NCBI GenBank assembly: GCA_029777335.1
Contig: JAKOSN010000137.1
Coordinates: 1-34,480, forward strand
Length of the DNA stretch: 34,480 nucleotides
DNA from: Planctomycetota bacterium
GTDB taxonomy: Bacteria; Planctomycetota; Planctomycetia; Gemmatales; Gemmataceae
Reading direction: 5' to 3'
The notes beneath the pieces were generated by a model. It was not told the DNA's origin and searched no databases. It saw nothing but the letters and a program-made list of their open reading frames with translations. Made by a program: the position numbers and the translations under genes. Positions within the stretch are counted from its first letter, which is position 1. Every line of letters begins with the position of its first letter. Below are positions 1 through 8,546 of the stretch, piece after piece.

Positions 1-773
1 AGCAGCATCTCGGGATCGGCAGGGTTCAGATGCACTTCAAGAACGCCGGTCCTGTCGTCGATCGAAAGCACCTTCTGCCAGGTTTTGCCGCCATCGGTGG
101 TTTTGTACAGCCCGCGCTCCTCGTTGGGACCGTAGAGGCGACCCAGCGCGGCGACATAGACGATGTCGGGATTGGTGGGATGAATGGCGATTTTGCCGAT
201 CTGAAAAGACTTCTTCAACCCCATGTTCTGCCAGGACTTTCCGCCATCGGTCGACTTGTACACCCCATCGCCGTAGGACACCGAGTTGCGCGGGTTGTTC
301 TCGCCGGTGCCCACCCAGACCACATTGGGGTGTGATTGTGACACGCAGACGTCACCGAGCGAAACCGTCGCCTCCTTGTCGAACTGATGCTCCCAGGTGG
401 TGCCGTTGTTGGTGGTTTTCAGCAATCCGCCCGAGGCGGTCGCCACCCAGTAGGTGGTGGGATCCTTTTCCACCACGGCGAGGGCGACAATGCGCCCGCT
501 CATGCAGGCGGGGCCAATGCTGCGCCAGTTGAGGGCCTTGACCCAGTCGGCGGGGAGGGTGCCGTCGGGGATGGTTGGGGTGGTCGGAGCCTTTTTCAGC
601 TCGGTGAGTTTCTTCTGCAACTCGGCGATCTGTTTCTCGATCTCGGCGATTTGCTGGGCGCGCGAGAGTTCCTCGGCAGCACGAGTCGGCGTCGGAAGGG
701 CAATCAGAGCGACCAGTCCGGTGAGGATCAGACCACCCAGCACCAGCCAGAAGGAATGCAATCGATGGCGCAT
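1..773 (-). CDS. Asp-box (BNR/VPS10-like) beta-propeller protein, 3' end cut by window edge
   Basis: This is the first 257 codons of a longer gene, read leftwards from ATG at 771-773 and open to base 1. The N-terminus has a basic start and a hydrophobic stretch ending near 'PTPTRAAEE', consistent with a signal peptide or anchor. A short charged coiled-coil-like segment follows (AQQIAEIEKQIAELQKKL), and then propeller sequence begins. Three Asp-box type motifs are visible: TTNNGTTW, STDGGKSW and TTDGGKTW. Blades of this kind occur in sialidase-like and VPS10/sortilin-like exported proteins, and many planctomycete members are labelled 'glycosyl hydrolase' without proof of activity. The C-terminal part that would show catalytic residues lies outside the window, so no enzymatic role can be assigned. 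It is co-directional with the secretin-like pair upstream and separated from it by 206 bp that hold a GC-rich hairpin. Confidence 0.8.
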   Translation of the reverse strand, partial: MRHRLHSFWLVLGGLILTGLVALIALPTPTRAAEELSRAQQIAEIEKQIAELQKKLTELKKAPTTPTIPDGTLPADWVKALNWRSIGPACMSGRIVALAVVEKDPTTYWVATASGGLLKTTNNGTTWEHQFDKEATVSLGDVCVSQSHPNVVWVGTGENNPRNSVSYGDGVYKSTDGGKSWQNMGLKKSFQIGKIAIHPTNPDIVYVAALGRLYGPNEERGLYKTTDGGKTWQKVLSIDDRTGVLEVHLNPADPEML

Positions 774-934
774 ACGAACCTCAAGGATGACGAAAAGAGC
801 TCGGGGACGTGCATCCCTGTCCGCTCACCTTGCGAAACTGGGGAAGGTGGGGCATCCGTATGAGAAAAGCATACCAGGAGCGTAGCCCGAGGTGAAGATG
901 CTGCAAAGGGATCTGAGGAAAAGTGCGGCAAGCA

Positions 935-964
935 CGCCCCCGGAGAATCCGAGTCCCGGGGGCG
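935..964 (-). terminator. GC-rich hairpin after the first secretin-like gene
   Basis: A perfect 9-bp stem (935-943 with 956-964) encloses a 12-base loop, 15 bases beyond the stop codon at 980. There is no T-run on the minus-strand side, so it is a weak intrinsic terminator or an mRNA-end stabiliser. A closely related hairpin follows the paralogous gene at 2020-2050. Confidence 0.45.
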
Positions 965-979
965 CGACGATTGAAAGCG

Positions 980-1876
980 TTAGCGAGCGCCATCCACCAC
1001 GTGCGCGCCGACGAGAATGAGCGTCTGCGCGCCCTTGCTCTTCCCTTCGGTCTTGACCCCCGTCACGGGAGTGACCTCGCCGGACTTCAGGTTGACGAGC
1101 GTCTTGACCTGGCTCACGGTCATCACCGAGGCGCGAATCGGAGCGCCCTTGTCCGTGGTGCCCACCTGAGGCCCATCGTCGGGTTGACGCATCCCGCTAT
1201 CCTGGATGTTCAGATCGAGTGCAATCCCGCCGGATTCGCTGACCACGGGCGTGGCAGAGATCACCACACCCGTATTGCGGTAAGTGACATTCCTGGTGGA
1301 CACTCCGGTAGCAAGAACCGTGCTCCCCGTGACCATCGGTTTCGTCTCACCCAGTTGGATGCGAGCGTCGCGTCCCTCCGCGGTGCTCATCTGGTAATGA
1401 CGGACCGATCCCAGCGTCCCCTTGTTCTGCAGATCACGGAGTTTCTTGGTGACGGTGTCGGTCGAGCCGGTCAGATCGCGGGGATTGATCAACGTATCGG
1501 GTTTCTCGTCCTTGTCGGGCGTTTCCACAATCCAGATATCGATCGCGACCACGCGCAGGGGCCGATCGACCTTTTCCAGCAGGGCCAGGATCTCCTCGCA
1601 CGTCCTGGGGGTGGCCTTGATCAGCAAGCACTTGCCATTGCCCTCCGTGACAGTTTCGATCTCGGCATCGCCCTTGTAGATCTGGCCCAGAGCGTGGCTC
1701 AGTTCCTTGGCGGAGCCGTGACGGACATAATAGAGCACGCGCCTGGTCTCTCCCTCGGCTTTGTGAGCACGGAGGGTTGACGCTGGTGCGTCAGGAGGTT
1801 GACTGGTGGCGCTTGCAGGACGAATTGATAGGAGGGCAACAGCTAAGAAGGGAACAACCTTCAACGGGAATGACAT
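980..1876 (-). CDS. Secretin-like exported protein, copy A
   Basis: A 298-residue protein with a Sec signal peptide ending near 'RPASA' (about residue 23). The segment 'YYVRHGSAKELSHALGQIY' through 'EEILALLEKVDRPLRV' looks like a secretin N-type (NolW-like) ring-forming domain. 'VAIDIWIVE' matches the entry to the secretin core, and 'SGGIALDLNIQDSG' and 'QTLILVGAHVV' resemble later core strands. The usual VPxLGxIPxLGxLF block of complete type II/III secretins is not present. It may therefore be a periplasmic or surface protein built on the fold, not a full outer-membrane channel; that is inference. The ATG at 1874-1876 has GGAGG nine bases upstream. The gene is a tandem duplicate of the one at 2065-2967, with identical stretches over 100 bases, including synonymous sites. 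Confidence 0.75.
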   Translation of the reverse strand: MSFPLKVVPFLAVALLSIRPASATSQPPDAPASTLRAHKAEGETRRVLYYVRHGSAKELSHALGQIYKGDAEIETVTEGNGKCLLIKATPRTCEEILALLEKVDRPLRVVAIDIWIVETPDKDEKPDTLINPRDLTGSTDTVTKKLRDLQNKGTLGSVRHYQMSTAEGRDARIQLGETKPMVTGSTVLATGVSTRNVTYRNTGVVISATPVVSESGGIALDLNIQDSGMRQPDDGPQVGTTDKGAPIRASVMTVSQVKTLVNLKSGEVTPVTGVKTEGKSKGAQTLILVGAHVVDGAR

Positions 1877-2019
1877 CGATGCAATCCTCCAGCGGAAAAC
1901 TCCGCGACTCAGGAGAGAGGAGGCTTATGCGACTCTTTTGGTGAATGCAGATCTGTTGCAGGGGCTTCTTTGAGTGAAACCCAAAAACGTTGACCGGATG
2001 AGCGCACCATGCGGCACGT

Positions 2020-2050
2020 GCGCCCCGGAGAATCCGAGTCCCGGGGGCGC
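2020..2050 (-). terminator. GC-rich hairpin after the second secretin-like gene
   Basis: The arms 2020-2028 and 2041-2050 pair with one bulged base, 15 bases beyond the stop codon at 2065. It is the duplicate of the hairpin at 935-964, so the duplicated unit includes the 3' untranslated region. There is no T-run after it. Confidence 0.4.
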
Positions 2051-2064
2051 GGCGATTGAAAGCG

Positions 2065-2967
2065 TTAGCGAGTGCCATCCACCACGTGCGCGCCGACGAG
2101 AATGAGCGTCTGCGCGCCCTTGCTCTTTCCTTCAGTCTTGACTCCCGTCACGGGAGTGACCTCGCCAGACTTCACGTTGAGGAGCGTCTTGACCTGGCTC
2201 ACGGTCATCACCGAAGCGCGAATCGGAGCGCCCTTGTCCGTGGTGCCCACCTGAGGCCCATCGTTGGGTTGACGCATCCCGCTATCCTCGATTTTCAAAT
2301 CGAGAGCAATCCCGCCGGATTCGCTGATCACGGGGTAGGCATTGATCATCACGCCCGTCTCCCGGTAGGTAATGCTAACGGCGGTCCCGCCTCCGCGCCC
2401 GCCGAAACCGGTGCTCCCCGTGACCATCGGTTTGCTCTCACCCAGTTGGATGCGAGCGTCGCGTCCCTCCGCGGTGCTCATCTGGTAATGACGGACCGAT
2501 CCCAGCGTCCCCTTGTTCTGCAGATCACGGAGTTTCTTGGTGACGGTGTCGGTCGAGCCGGTCAGATCGCGAGGATTGATCAACGTATCGGGTTTCTCGT
2601 CCTTGTCGGGCGTTTCCACAATCCAGATATCGATCGCCACCACGCGCAGGGGCCGATCGACCTTCTCCAGCAAAGCCAGAATCTCCTCGCACGTCCTGGG
2701 GGTGGCCTTGATCAGCAAGCACTTGCCATTGCCTTCACTGACGGCCTCGATCTCGGCATCGCCCTTGTAGATCTGGCCCAGAGCGCGGCTCAGTTCCTTG
2801 GCGGAGCCGTGGCGGACATAGTAGAGCACGCGCTTGGTCTCCCCCACCGGTTTCTGGGCGCGCACCACGGGGGGAGGGGCGCCAGGGACCTGTGCGCGGG
2901 TGGGTGTCGTGGCAAATGACAGCAGGGCGACAGCCGTGATGGCTGCCATTCTCAGAGCTAGCGACAT
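2065..2967 (-). CDS. Secretin-like exported protein, copy B
   Basis: A 300-residue paralogue of copy A. An in-frame ATG exists at 3003, but the start at 2965-2967 is preferred. It has GGAGG nine bases upstream in the same context as copy A, and it gives a clean signal peptide (MSLALRMAAITAVALLSF, cleavage near 'TRAQ'). The mature part has the same NolW-like domain and partial secretin core and also lacks the VPxLGxIPxLGxLF block. The two copies differ mainly in the signal peptide and in one loop: copy B has a glycine-rich 'GFGGRGGG' where copy A has 'VLATGVS'. That loop may be surface-exposed or specificity-determining. The gene lies 48 bp downstream of the MoxR ATPase and is probably co-transcribed with it. 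Two slightly different copies may form hetero-oligomers or serve different partners; this is speculation. Confidence 0.75.
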   Translation of the reverse strand: MSLALRMAAITAVALLSFATTPTRAQVPGAPPPVVRAQKPVGETKRVLYYVRHGSAKELSRALGQIYKGDAEIEAVSEGNGKCLLIKATPRTCEEILALLEKVDRPLRVVAIDIWIVETPDKDEKPDTLINPRDLTGSTDTVTKKLRDLQNKGTLGSVRHYQMSTAEGRDARIQLGESKPMVTGSTGFGGRGGGTAVSITYRETGVMINAYPVISESGGIALDLKIEDSGMRQPNDGPQVGTTDKGAPIRASVMTVSQVKTLLNVKSGEVTPVTGVKTEGKSKGAQTLILVGAHVVDGTR

Positions 2968-3015
2968 CGATGCGGTCCTCCAGCAGGAATAGCAGCGAAT
3001 CACCGACCATGGTGC

Positions 3016-4005
<990 letters not shown>

Positions 4006-4048
4006 GATGTCGTGCTCCGAGGACGACCAACAGATGCTCGCAAACGAT

Positions 4049-4080
4049 TTGTGACGAAATGCCTTCTCCTACTGTACAAT
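4049..4080 (+). promoter_or_regulatory. Possible sigma-70 promoter for the metalloprotease/TlpA pair
   Basis: TACAAT at 4075-4080 is a good -10 element. The only -35 candidates, TTGTGA at 4049 or GTGACG at 4051, are imperfect and give spacers of 20 or 18 bases. Transcription would begin about 25 bases before the ATG at 4112. Confidence 0.35.
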
Positions 4081-4111
4081 GATCTGGAACCCTTGACCAT
4101 GGACTCTTGCC

Positions 4112-4513
4112 ATGAAACGTCTGTCGATGCAATCCTTGCGCCAGATCATTCGACAGGTGATGGAGACGCTTCCCCCCGAGTTCACCCCCTACCTGGACAA
4201 CGTGGTGATCGATGTGGAAGAGGAACCTTCGGAAGAAACGCTTCGCGAGATGGGGTTCACCGAGGAAGAGATCCGCGCGGGCGAAACGCTGTATGGGCTG
4301 TTTGTGCCGCTGGAGGTGCCCGCCTGGGGCGGAGATGTGGTAGATATTCACGATCTTCCTCATCGAATAATTATCTACAAACGCCCCCTGGAAGAGGACT
4401 TTCCCGATCGTGAAGAGCTGCTCGATCAGATCCGCAAGACGGTGATCCACGAGCTAGCCCATCACTTTGGTTACACCGATCGTGATCTGGAGAAATGGAC
4501 CGATGTCTATTAA
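4112..4513 (+). CDS. Minimal zinc metalloprotease (zincin-like, MMP/DUF1025 type)
   Basis: A 133-residue protein with a C-terminal HELAHHFGYTDRDLE (HELAH at residues 113-117). This is the HExxHxxGxxD zinc signature of the small 'minimal metalloprotease' family (PF06262-like). The two histidines, the downstream aspartate and the catalytic glutamate are all present. Length and the central 'TLYGLFVPLEVPAWGG' region fit the family. No signal peptide is seen, so it should be cytoplasmic. Family members are predicted proteases, and I know of no firm substrate. No clear Shine-Dalgarno precedes the ATG. Its last codons overlap the start of the TlpA-like gene by 11 bases, which suggests translational coupling. 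Confidence 0.87.
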   Translation: MKRLSMQSLRQIIRQVMETLPPEFTPYLDNVVIDVEEEPSEETLREMGFTEEEIRAGETLYGLFVPLEVPAWGGDVVDIHDLPHRIIIYKRPLEEDFPDREELLDQIRKTVIHELAHHFGYTDRDLEKWTDVY

Positions 4514-5045
4514 TCGTTGGCGAACGTCGGGTTGGATCGTGGTGCTGATCGGGCTGCCCCTGGTGCTGCTGGGGTGCAGTGGATCAACCGAGAAGGGGAG
4601 TCCCGCGGGCGCTCCGGCGGTGGGAGAAAAAGCCCCGGAGATCGTCGGCCAGACGGCATCCGGCGAGACAATGAAGCTCAGCGACTTTCGCGGCAAGGTG
4701 GTGATGCTGGACTTCTGGGCCACCTGGTGCAAACCGTGCCGGAGCATGTTTCCGCACGAGAAGGGTCTGGTCAAGGCGTTGAAGGATCGCCCCTTTGTGC
4801 TGCTCGGAGTGAGCGCCGATGACATGCGCCTGGCGTTGCAACAGATGGAAGAACAGGAACAACTCCCCTGGAAATCGTGGTGGGATTCGGGCACTCATCC
4901 GATTGGGAATCGCTGGGGAGTGGAGGCGTACCCAACGATCTTTCTGATCGATCATGAAGGGATCATTCGCAAGCGCTACATTGGCGTGCCCCCGGAGGAT
5001 CAGCTGGACAAGGCGATCGCCGAACTCCTGCAGCAGGTGCCGTGA
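4503..5045 (+). CDS. TlpA/redoxin-like thioredoxin-fold lipoprotein
   Basis: A 180-residue protein starting at the ATG inside the end of the metalloprotease gene (overlap 4503-4513), with GGAG ten bases upstream. The N-terminus is a lipoprotein signal: a hydrophobic stretch ending in the lipobox LLGC (Cys25), so the protein should be anchored on the outer face of a membrane. The AhpC/TSA-TlpA fold follows, with 'GKVVMLDFWATWCKPCRSM' carrying the redox pair WCKPC (residues 75-79), then 'LLGVSADD' and a cis-proline region 'YPTIFLID'. Such proteins reduce disulfides in exported proteins or cytochrome maturation partners. No cytochrome gene is nearby, so the partner is unknown. The gene converges on the kinase gene, with only 10 bp between stop codons. 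Confidence 0.9.
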   Translation: MSINRWRTSGWIVVLIGLPLVLLGCSGSTEKGSPAGAPAVGEKAPEIVGQTASGETMKLSDFRGKVVMLDFWATWCKPCRSMFPHEKGLVKALKDRPFVLLGVSADDMRLALQQMEEQEQLPWKSWWDSGTHPIGNRWGVEAYPTIFLIDHEGIIRKRYIGVPPEDQLDKAIAELLQQVP

Positions 5046-5055
5046 GCGAGGTGTT

Positions 5056-6489
5056 TCAGCGTGCGCTGGAAGCGGCCTTTTCGCCCGCGGGCTGAGCCGC
5101 ACTGGAGCGCGGCCACAAGGCCAGGCCAAGCCCTGAAAGGGTTACCAGGACGGCGACGATCGAAATGACGAGCGCCGTCTTCCAACGATGGACCGTCCCG
5201 CGATCGGGCAAGGGCGCGGTGGGGGTTAACTCGGCGAAGGGGGAAACGGGCGGCACTTCCAGCAGCGGCGGAGCGGTGTCGGCGGCACGCATGGTGGAAC
5301 CCGGACCAGCGTAGCGCGAGGCATCGGTGCTGGAAAGCGGCACGCCAGGAAAACTCAAACCCGAGAGTGACGAGAGCGAGGACGCATTGGAGATCGGGCC
5401 CTGAGCCGCCCGGCAGAGCGAGGGAATCTCCTCCGGACTCGGCGGCGGCAAGGGGATCGCCAGCCAGGGACGCAACGCCTCGACCAGTTCAACCGGCTGT
5501 TGAAAGCGTTTGGCAGGGTCCTTGGCCATCAACCTGCGAATGATGGCGGCGATGCTGTCGGGAACATCCGGGCGCAAACTCTGCACCGAACGCGGTTCGC
5601 GCGTCTGATGCCAGACCAGTTTCTGGGTCACGCTGTTGGATTCAAAAGGCGGCTTGCCCGTGAGAAAGAAGAAGAACGTTCCGCCCAAACTGTACAGATC
5701 GGAGCGGATGTCGGCGGCGGAACTATCGAGCGCCTGTTCAGGAGCCAGATAGTCGGCGGTGCCCAGAATGCTCTTGTCGTTGTAGTTGCGTGTCAGGTTG
5801 TCGGTCTTGTCGCGGAAGAAACGCGCCAACCCCATGTCGAGAATCTTCACGGTGCCGGAACGATCCAGGAGGAGGTTGCCGGGTTTGATGTCGCGATGCA
5901 CCAGGCCCGCCACCTCGTGCGCGTATTGCAAACCGATGGCCACCTGGCCGACATAGTGAACCGCCCGTTCGAGGGCAAGCGGACCTTGTTTGCTGACAAG
6001 CGTCTGCAGATTCACCCCGTTGACATACTCCATGACGAGGTAGTGCAACGGACCATCCTGGTCGATGTCGAACCCGCGCACCAGGTTGGGATGCTGGAGG
6101 GCCGCCGCGGCCCGGCCTTCGCGATGGAAGCGCTCCACCACGGCGGGGCGCTCGGCCTGGTCAGGAGGGAGCACCTTGATGGCAACGCGATGCTTCATCT
6201 TCTGGTGTTCTGCCAGGTAGACCATCCCCATGCCACCCTGGCCGAGCCGTTCCAGAATCCGATACTTGCCGATGGTAAAGCCGCGCCATTTGCCGCGCAG
6301 GAATTGCTCCGCCTGAAAATAGGTGAGGATCCCCGCCTCCACCAGCCCCCGCGCCAGGTGTTTGACCTTCGTCGGCGCGTTTCCCTTCGCCTCAACCTCG
6401 TCGCGATAACTTTGCAAAACGGAAGATTCGATGATCCCGCTGCGCAATATCAGCTCGTACAAGGCGTCGGGGGTTGTCGGGGCAGCCAT
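5056..6489 (-). CDS. Membrane-anchored Ser/Thr protein kinase (Hanks type)
   Basis: A 477-residue kinase. The start at 6487-6489 has GGAGAT just upstream and is preferred over an upstream in-frame ATG at 6609. Residues 1-75 form a small helical block ending in 'FLRGKWRGFTIGKYR', typical of planctomycete kinases. The catalytic domain shows the glycine loop GQGGMG (83-88), AIK with Lys105, HRDIKPGN (198-205) and 'YLAPEQA'. The metal-binding DFG is DMG (218-220), a variant that keeps the essential aspartate, so the kinase is probably active. A Pro/Ser-rich linker leads to one transmembrane helix ('TALVISIVAVLVTLSGLGLA') near the C-terminus and a short tail of about 20 residues, so there is no sensor domain outside. 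The FHA gene diverges from it across 459 bp and could bind its phosphorylated targets; that link is inference. Confidence 0.93.
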   Translation of the reverse strand: MAAPTTPDALYELILRSGIIESSVLQSYRDEVEAKGNAPTKVKHLARGLVEAGILTYFQAEQFLRGKWRGFTIGKYRILERLGQGGMGMVYLAEHQKMKHRVAIKVLPPDQAERPAVVERFHREGRAAAALQHPNLVRGFDIDQDGPLHYLVMEYVNGVNLQTLVSKQGPLALERAVHYVGQVAIGLQYAHEVAGLVHRDIKPGNLLLDRSGTVKILDMGLARFFRDKTDNLTRNYNDKSILGTADYLAPEQALDSSAADIRSDLYSLGGTFFFFLTGKPPFESNSVTQKLVWHQTREPRSVQSLRPDVPDSIAAIIRRLMAKDPAKRFQQPVELVEALRPWLAIPLPPPSPEEIPSLCRAAQGPISNASSLSSLSGLSFPGVPLSSTDASRYAGPGSTMRAADTAPPLLEVPPVSPFAELTPTAPLPDRGTVHRWKTALVISIVAVLVTLSGLGLALWPRSSAAQPAGEKAASSAR

Positions 6490-6948
6490 GAGATCTCCTC
6501 GCCGTTTTTCAAACCGGCTCTGCCAACGCGATCGCTGGGTGCAGGAACCGAACGCGCTGCGCGGCGAGGGGTTGATGCGAGGGGCCACGCAGGGCGGATC
6601 ACAAGACAATCAGACCCTGTGCCGTGCACGAGGCAAGGGAACTGAAGAGCGCTTGTCCCGACCTGGCGGAAAAAGTCGCGCCAAGGAGAAGCAGGCACTT
6701 GTATTTTGCAATATAGTTTACGATTGTGACTGCTGCCGAGATTTTTCTGCCCGCGCGGATCTTGGAGCGAAGTCCTTGCGACGGGGTGAAGCTCCCCTGG
6801 TGGCCCCGCATCCTCTCAGCGGTGGTCTCGGCTTCCTTGTTGCAACGTGAGGATCGATCCGAGAAACTACCAACGACTCGGGTAGGAAGCCACCAGTCGC
6901 AACGACTGAACGGTTCCGCCCCGCTCCCCAGCGGAGAGCATCCCCACA
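6490..6948. other. Divergent intergenic region between kinase and FHA genes
   Basis: 459 bp with no convincing reading frame. An AT-rich patch at about 6699-6727 (TTGTATTTTGCAATATAG) is the most promoter-like part, but no -35/-10 pair with normal spacing could be assigned on either strand. No strong hairpin was seen. Confidence 0.4.
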
Positions 6949-7380
6949 ATGACCGTCCAACTCATCATTGTGCAAGGACAACCTCAGGGAAAGTTGTTAA
7001 CCTTCCCACCCGGCGAGTTTCTCTTTGGCCGAGGGACGGAATGTCACATTCGGCCGCGCAGCGACTGGGTGAGCCGCCAGCATTGTTTGCTGCGCGTCAC
7101 GGAGCAGGAAGTGACGTTGCGTGATCTGGGTAGCCGCAATGGAACCCTGGTCAATGGCGAACGAGTGCGACAGGAACGGCACCTGCATGAAGGGGATCGG
7201 ATTGAAATTGGCCCGATGATCTTTCAGGTGCGCAGAAAACTGCGCAAGGAGGACGGGCTTCCCACGGTCCCCTATCTGACTGCTCCCCCGCTGGCGCCGA
7301 GCGAGGAGGACGATGGCTTGCCTCCGGGGACCTCGGAATATCCACCATTTGCGGAGCGACTCGGGAACGCCCCTCCCTAA
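6949..7380 (+). CDS. FHA-domain phosphopeptide-binding protein
   Basis: A 143-residue protein made almost entirely of one forkhead-associated domain. The conserved FHA signature is complete: FGRG (residues 26-29), SRQH (42-45) and SRNGTLVNG (62-70). FHA domains bind phosphothreonine peptides, so the protein is probably a cytoplasmic adaptor for Ser/Thr kinase signalling. The remaining 45 or so C-terminal residues are Pro/acidic-rich and look unstructured ('APPLAPSEEDDG'). It has no membrane segment and no second domain. The Ser/Thr kinase gene next door is divergent, which makes a functional pairing attractive but not shown. The stop codon converges on the small gene at 7414-7620. Confidence 0.92.
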   Translation: MTVQLIIVQGQPQGKLLTFPPGEFLFGRGTECHIRPRSDWVSRQHCLLRVTEQEVTLRDLGSRNGTLVNGERVRQERHLHEGDRIEIGPMIFQVRRKLRKEDGLPTVPYLTAPPLAPSEEDDGLPPGTSEYPPFAERLGNAPP

Positions 7381-7413
7381 CGCTGCCGTGTCGAACGAGA
7401 CCACGCGGGGTGC

Positions 7414-7620
7414 TCAGTTCCACGAACCCAGAAGATCCCGTTCGAGGATGGAAGGGCGAACCACAGCCTGGGCCTGAGCCAGCGCCCAGCGGTAGAGTTC
7501 CAGCTGCATCTGGGACAGAGAGGCCATCGGATGCATCATGAACCCGCTGGTGGCCGGGGTCGCTGGGGGAGGGGTAACGGACCGGAGTTCGGCCTGGAGC
7601 CGGTGGTGTGGATTTCTCAT
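7414..7620 (-). CDS. Small conserved-looking protein of unknown function
   Basis: A 68-residue protein. The ATG at 7618-7620 is chosen because GAGGA lies ten bases upstream. The open frame continues upstream to another possible start at 7671. The N-terminal half is Pro/Thr-rich and low in structure. The C-terminal half, 'SQMQLELYRWALAQAQAV' then 'VRPSILERDLLGSWN', is likely helical and ends in a charged, aromatic tail. No signal peptide, cysteine or known motif is visible. Similar short proteins with an 'RPS.LERDLL..WN' ending may exist in other planctomycetes, but that is memory and not checked. The gene is convergent with the FHA gene (33 bp apart) and divergent from the cysteine-rich gene. 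Confidence 0.6.
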   Translation of the reverse strand: MRNPHHRLQAELRSVTPPPATPATSGFMMHPMASLSQMQLELYRWALAQAQAVVRPSILERDLLGSWN

Positions 7621-7943
7621 GGCATCGTCCTCAAAGAGTGAACCAGGACCTCGGCCCGTCGCGGCTTCCATTTACCCACACAGAAGAGGGCCACGACTCG
7701 GCTCAGCAAGGGTGGTGCTGGCTACTCTTATCGGCATCTTGCCCGACTCGCCCCACTCCCCTTTGGAGCCAGGACCCAGGAATCTTCTCCCGTTTTCCGC
7801 AAAATCGTTGCCTTCCGCACCGCACTCTGCGTATAATGCCGCGATCCGGGGAGACCGAAGGACGGGCTCTCGGAGGCATATCTCTTTGCAGTGTTTCCTC
7901 CTGGGCAACCGGGCGACAGGGAACCGTGAAAGGAGTTCGCTGA
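7621..7943. other. Divergent intergenic region upstream of the Cys-rich gene
   Basis: 323 bp with no gene. It holds the ribosome-binding site of the small minus-strand gene at its left end, a good sigma-70 promoter at 7808-7837, and the ribosome-binding site of the Cys-rich gene (AAAGGAG at about 7928-7934). Nothing else was recognised. Confidence 0.5.
7808..7837 (+). promoter_or_regulatory. Sigma-70 type promoter of the Cys-rich gene
   Basis: TTGCCT (7808-7813), an 18-base spacer and a perfect TATAAT (7832-7837). Transcription from about 7844 would give a leader of roughly 100 bases before the ATG at 7944. Confidence 0.6.
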
Positions 7944-8459
7944 ATGTCGAGCACGATGATGATGGAACGGACAGGGATGAGCGTGCCGGGGATGGGAGTG
8001 CCGGGGATGGGGACGCCGGTCGTGGGCGGACAGGTCACCGTCCCGACCACCCCGAACTACTTGATGGTGCCGCGCTGCACCTACAAGTTCGAAACCTGCC
8101 AGGGCGGATGCAAGATCTACTGTGTGTGCGACGACAAAACCGCCTGCAGCATGATGCAGAACCTCTGCTCCATGCTCACCGGTGGCGTGTGCAGCTGCTG
8201 TGTCTACTACAACGGCATGCCGGTCTGCACGTACAACTTCACCATGGGCATGTGCACCTGTGAAACGACCGAGCAGGGCGTGTGCTTCACCTGCACCAGT
8301 GGCGACACCAAGTGCTGCGAGATGATCCAGGCGTACTGCCAGTGCCTGAGCACCATGGTCAAGGATGGCTGCCACTGCTGCTTCTACATGTGCAACACCC
8401 CGGTCTGCTACGGCTGCTGCGAATCGTCGGTCGCCTGCAAGACCTCGACCAAGAAATAA
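7944..8459 (+). CDS. Cysteine-rich protein (27 Cys in 171 residues) with internal duplication
   Basis: I do not recognise a named family. The first 44 residues are Met/Gly/Pro-rich ('SVPGMGVPGMGTPVVGG') and lack a hydrophobic signal core. All 27 cysteines lie between residues 45 and 165, many as CC or CxC. The cysteine region is two diverged repeats: residues 45-95 open with CTYKF and end with MPVC, and residues 95-155 open with CTYNF and end with TPVC. Both contain C-[SE]-M-[MI]-Q-x2-C and G-x-C-x-C-C-[VF]-Y. The density and pairing suggest thiolate metal binding (metallothionein-like or a multi-zinc fold) or, if exported, a disulfide-rich structural protein. With no signal peptide seen, cytoplasmic metal binding is the first guess. 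The start has AAAGGAG nine bases upstream, with its own strong promoter before the gene and a strong terminator after it. Confidence 0.82.
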   Translation: MSSTMMMERTGMSVPGMGVPGMGTPVVGGQVTVPTTPNYLMVPRCTYKFETCQGGCKIYCVCDDKTACSMMQNLCSMLTGGVCSCCVYYNGMPVCTYNFTMGMCTCETTEQGVCFTCTSGDTKCCEMIQAYCQCLSTMVKDGCHCCFYMCNTPVCYGCCESSVACKTSTKK

Positions 8460-8483
8460 CCACCGAGCCCGGACCCGGGTCTC

Positions 8484-8546
8484 GCGTGAGGCAGGGCGTC
8501 TGCGTGTCGGTTTGTTCGACACGCTGGCTCCCTGCCTCGCAGTTTT
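8484..8546 (+). terminator. Long two-step hairpin terminator after the Cys-rich gene
   Basis: The outer stem GAGGCAGGG (8488-8496) pairs with CCCTGCCTC (8530-8538). An inner stem CGTGTCG (8503-8509) pairs with CGACACG (8517-8523). TTTT follows at 8543-8546, so this is a good intrinsic terminator candidate. Confidence 0.7.
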
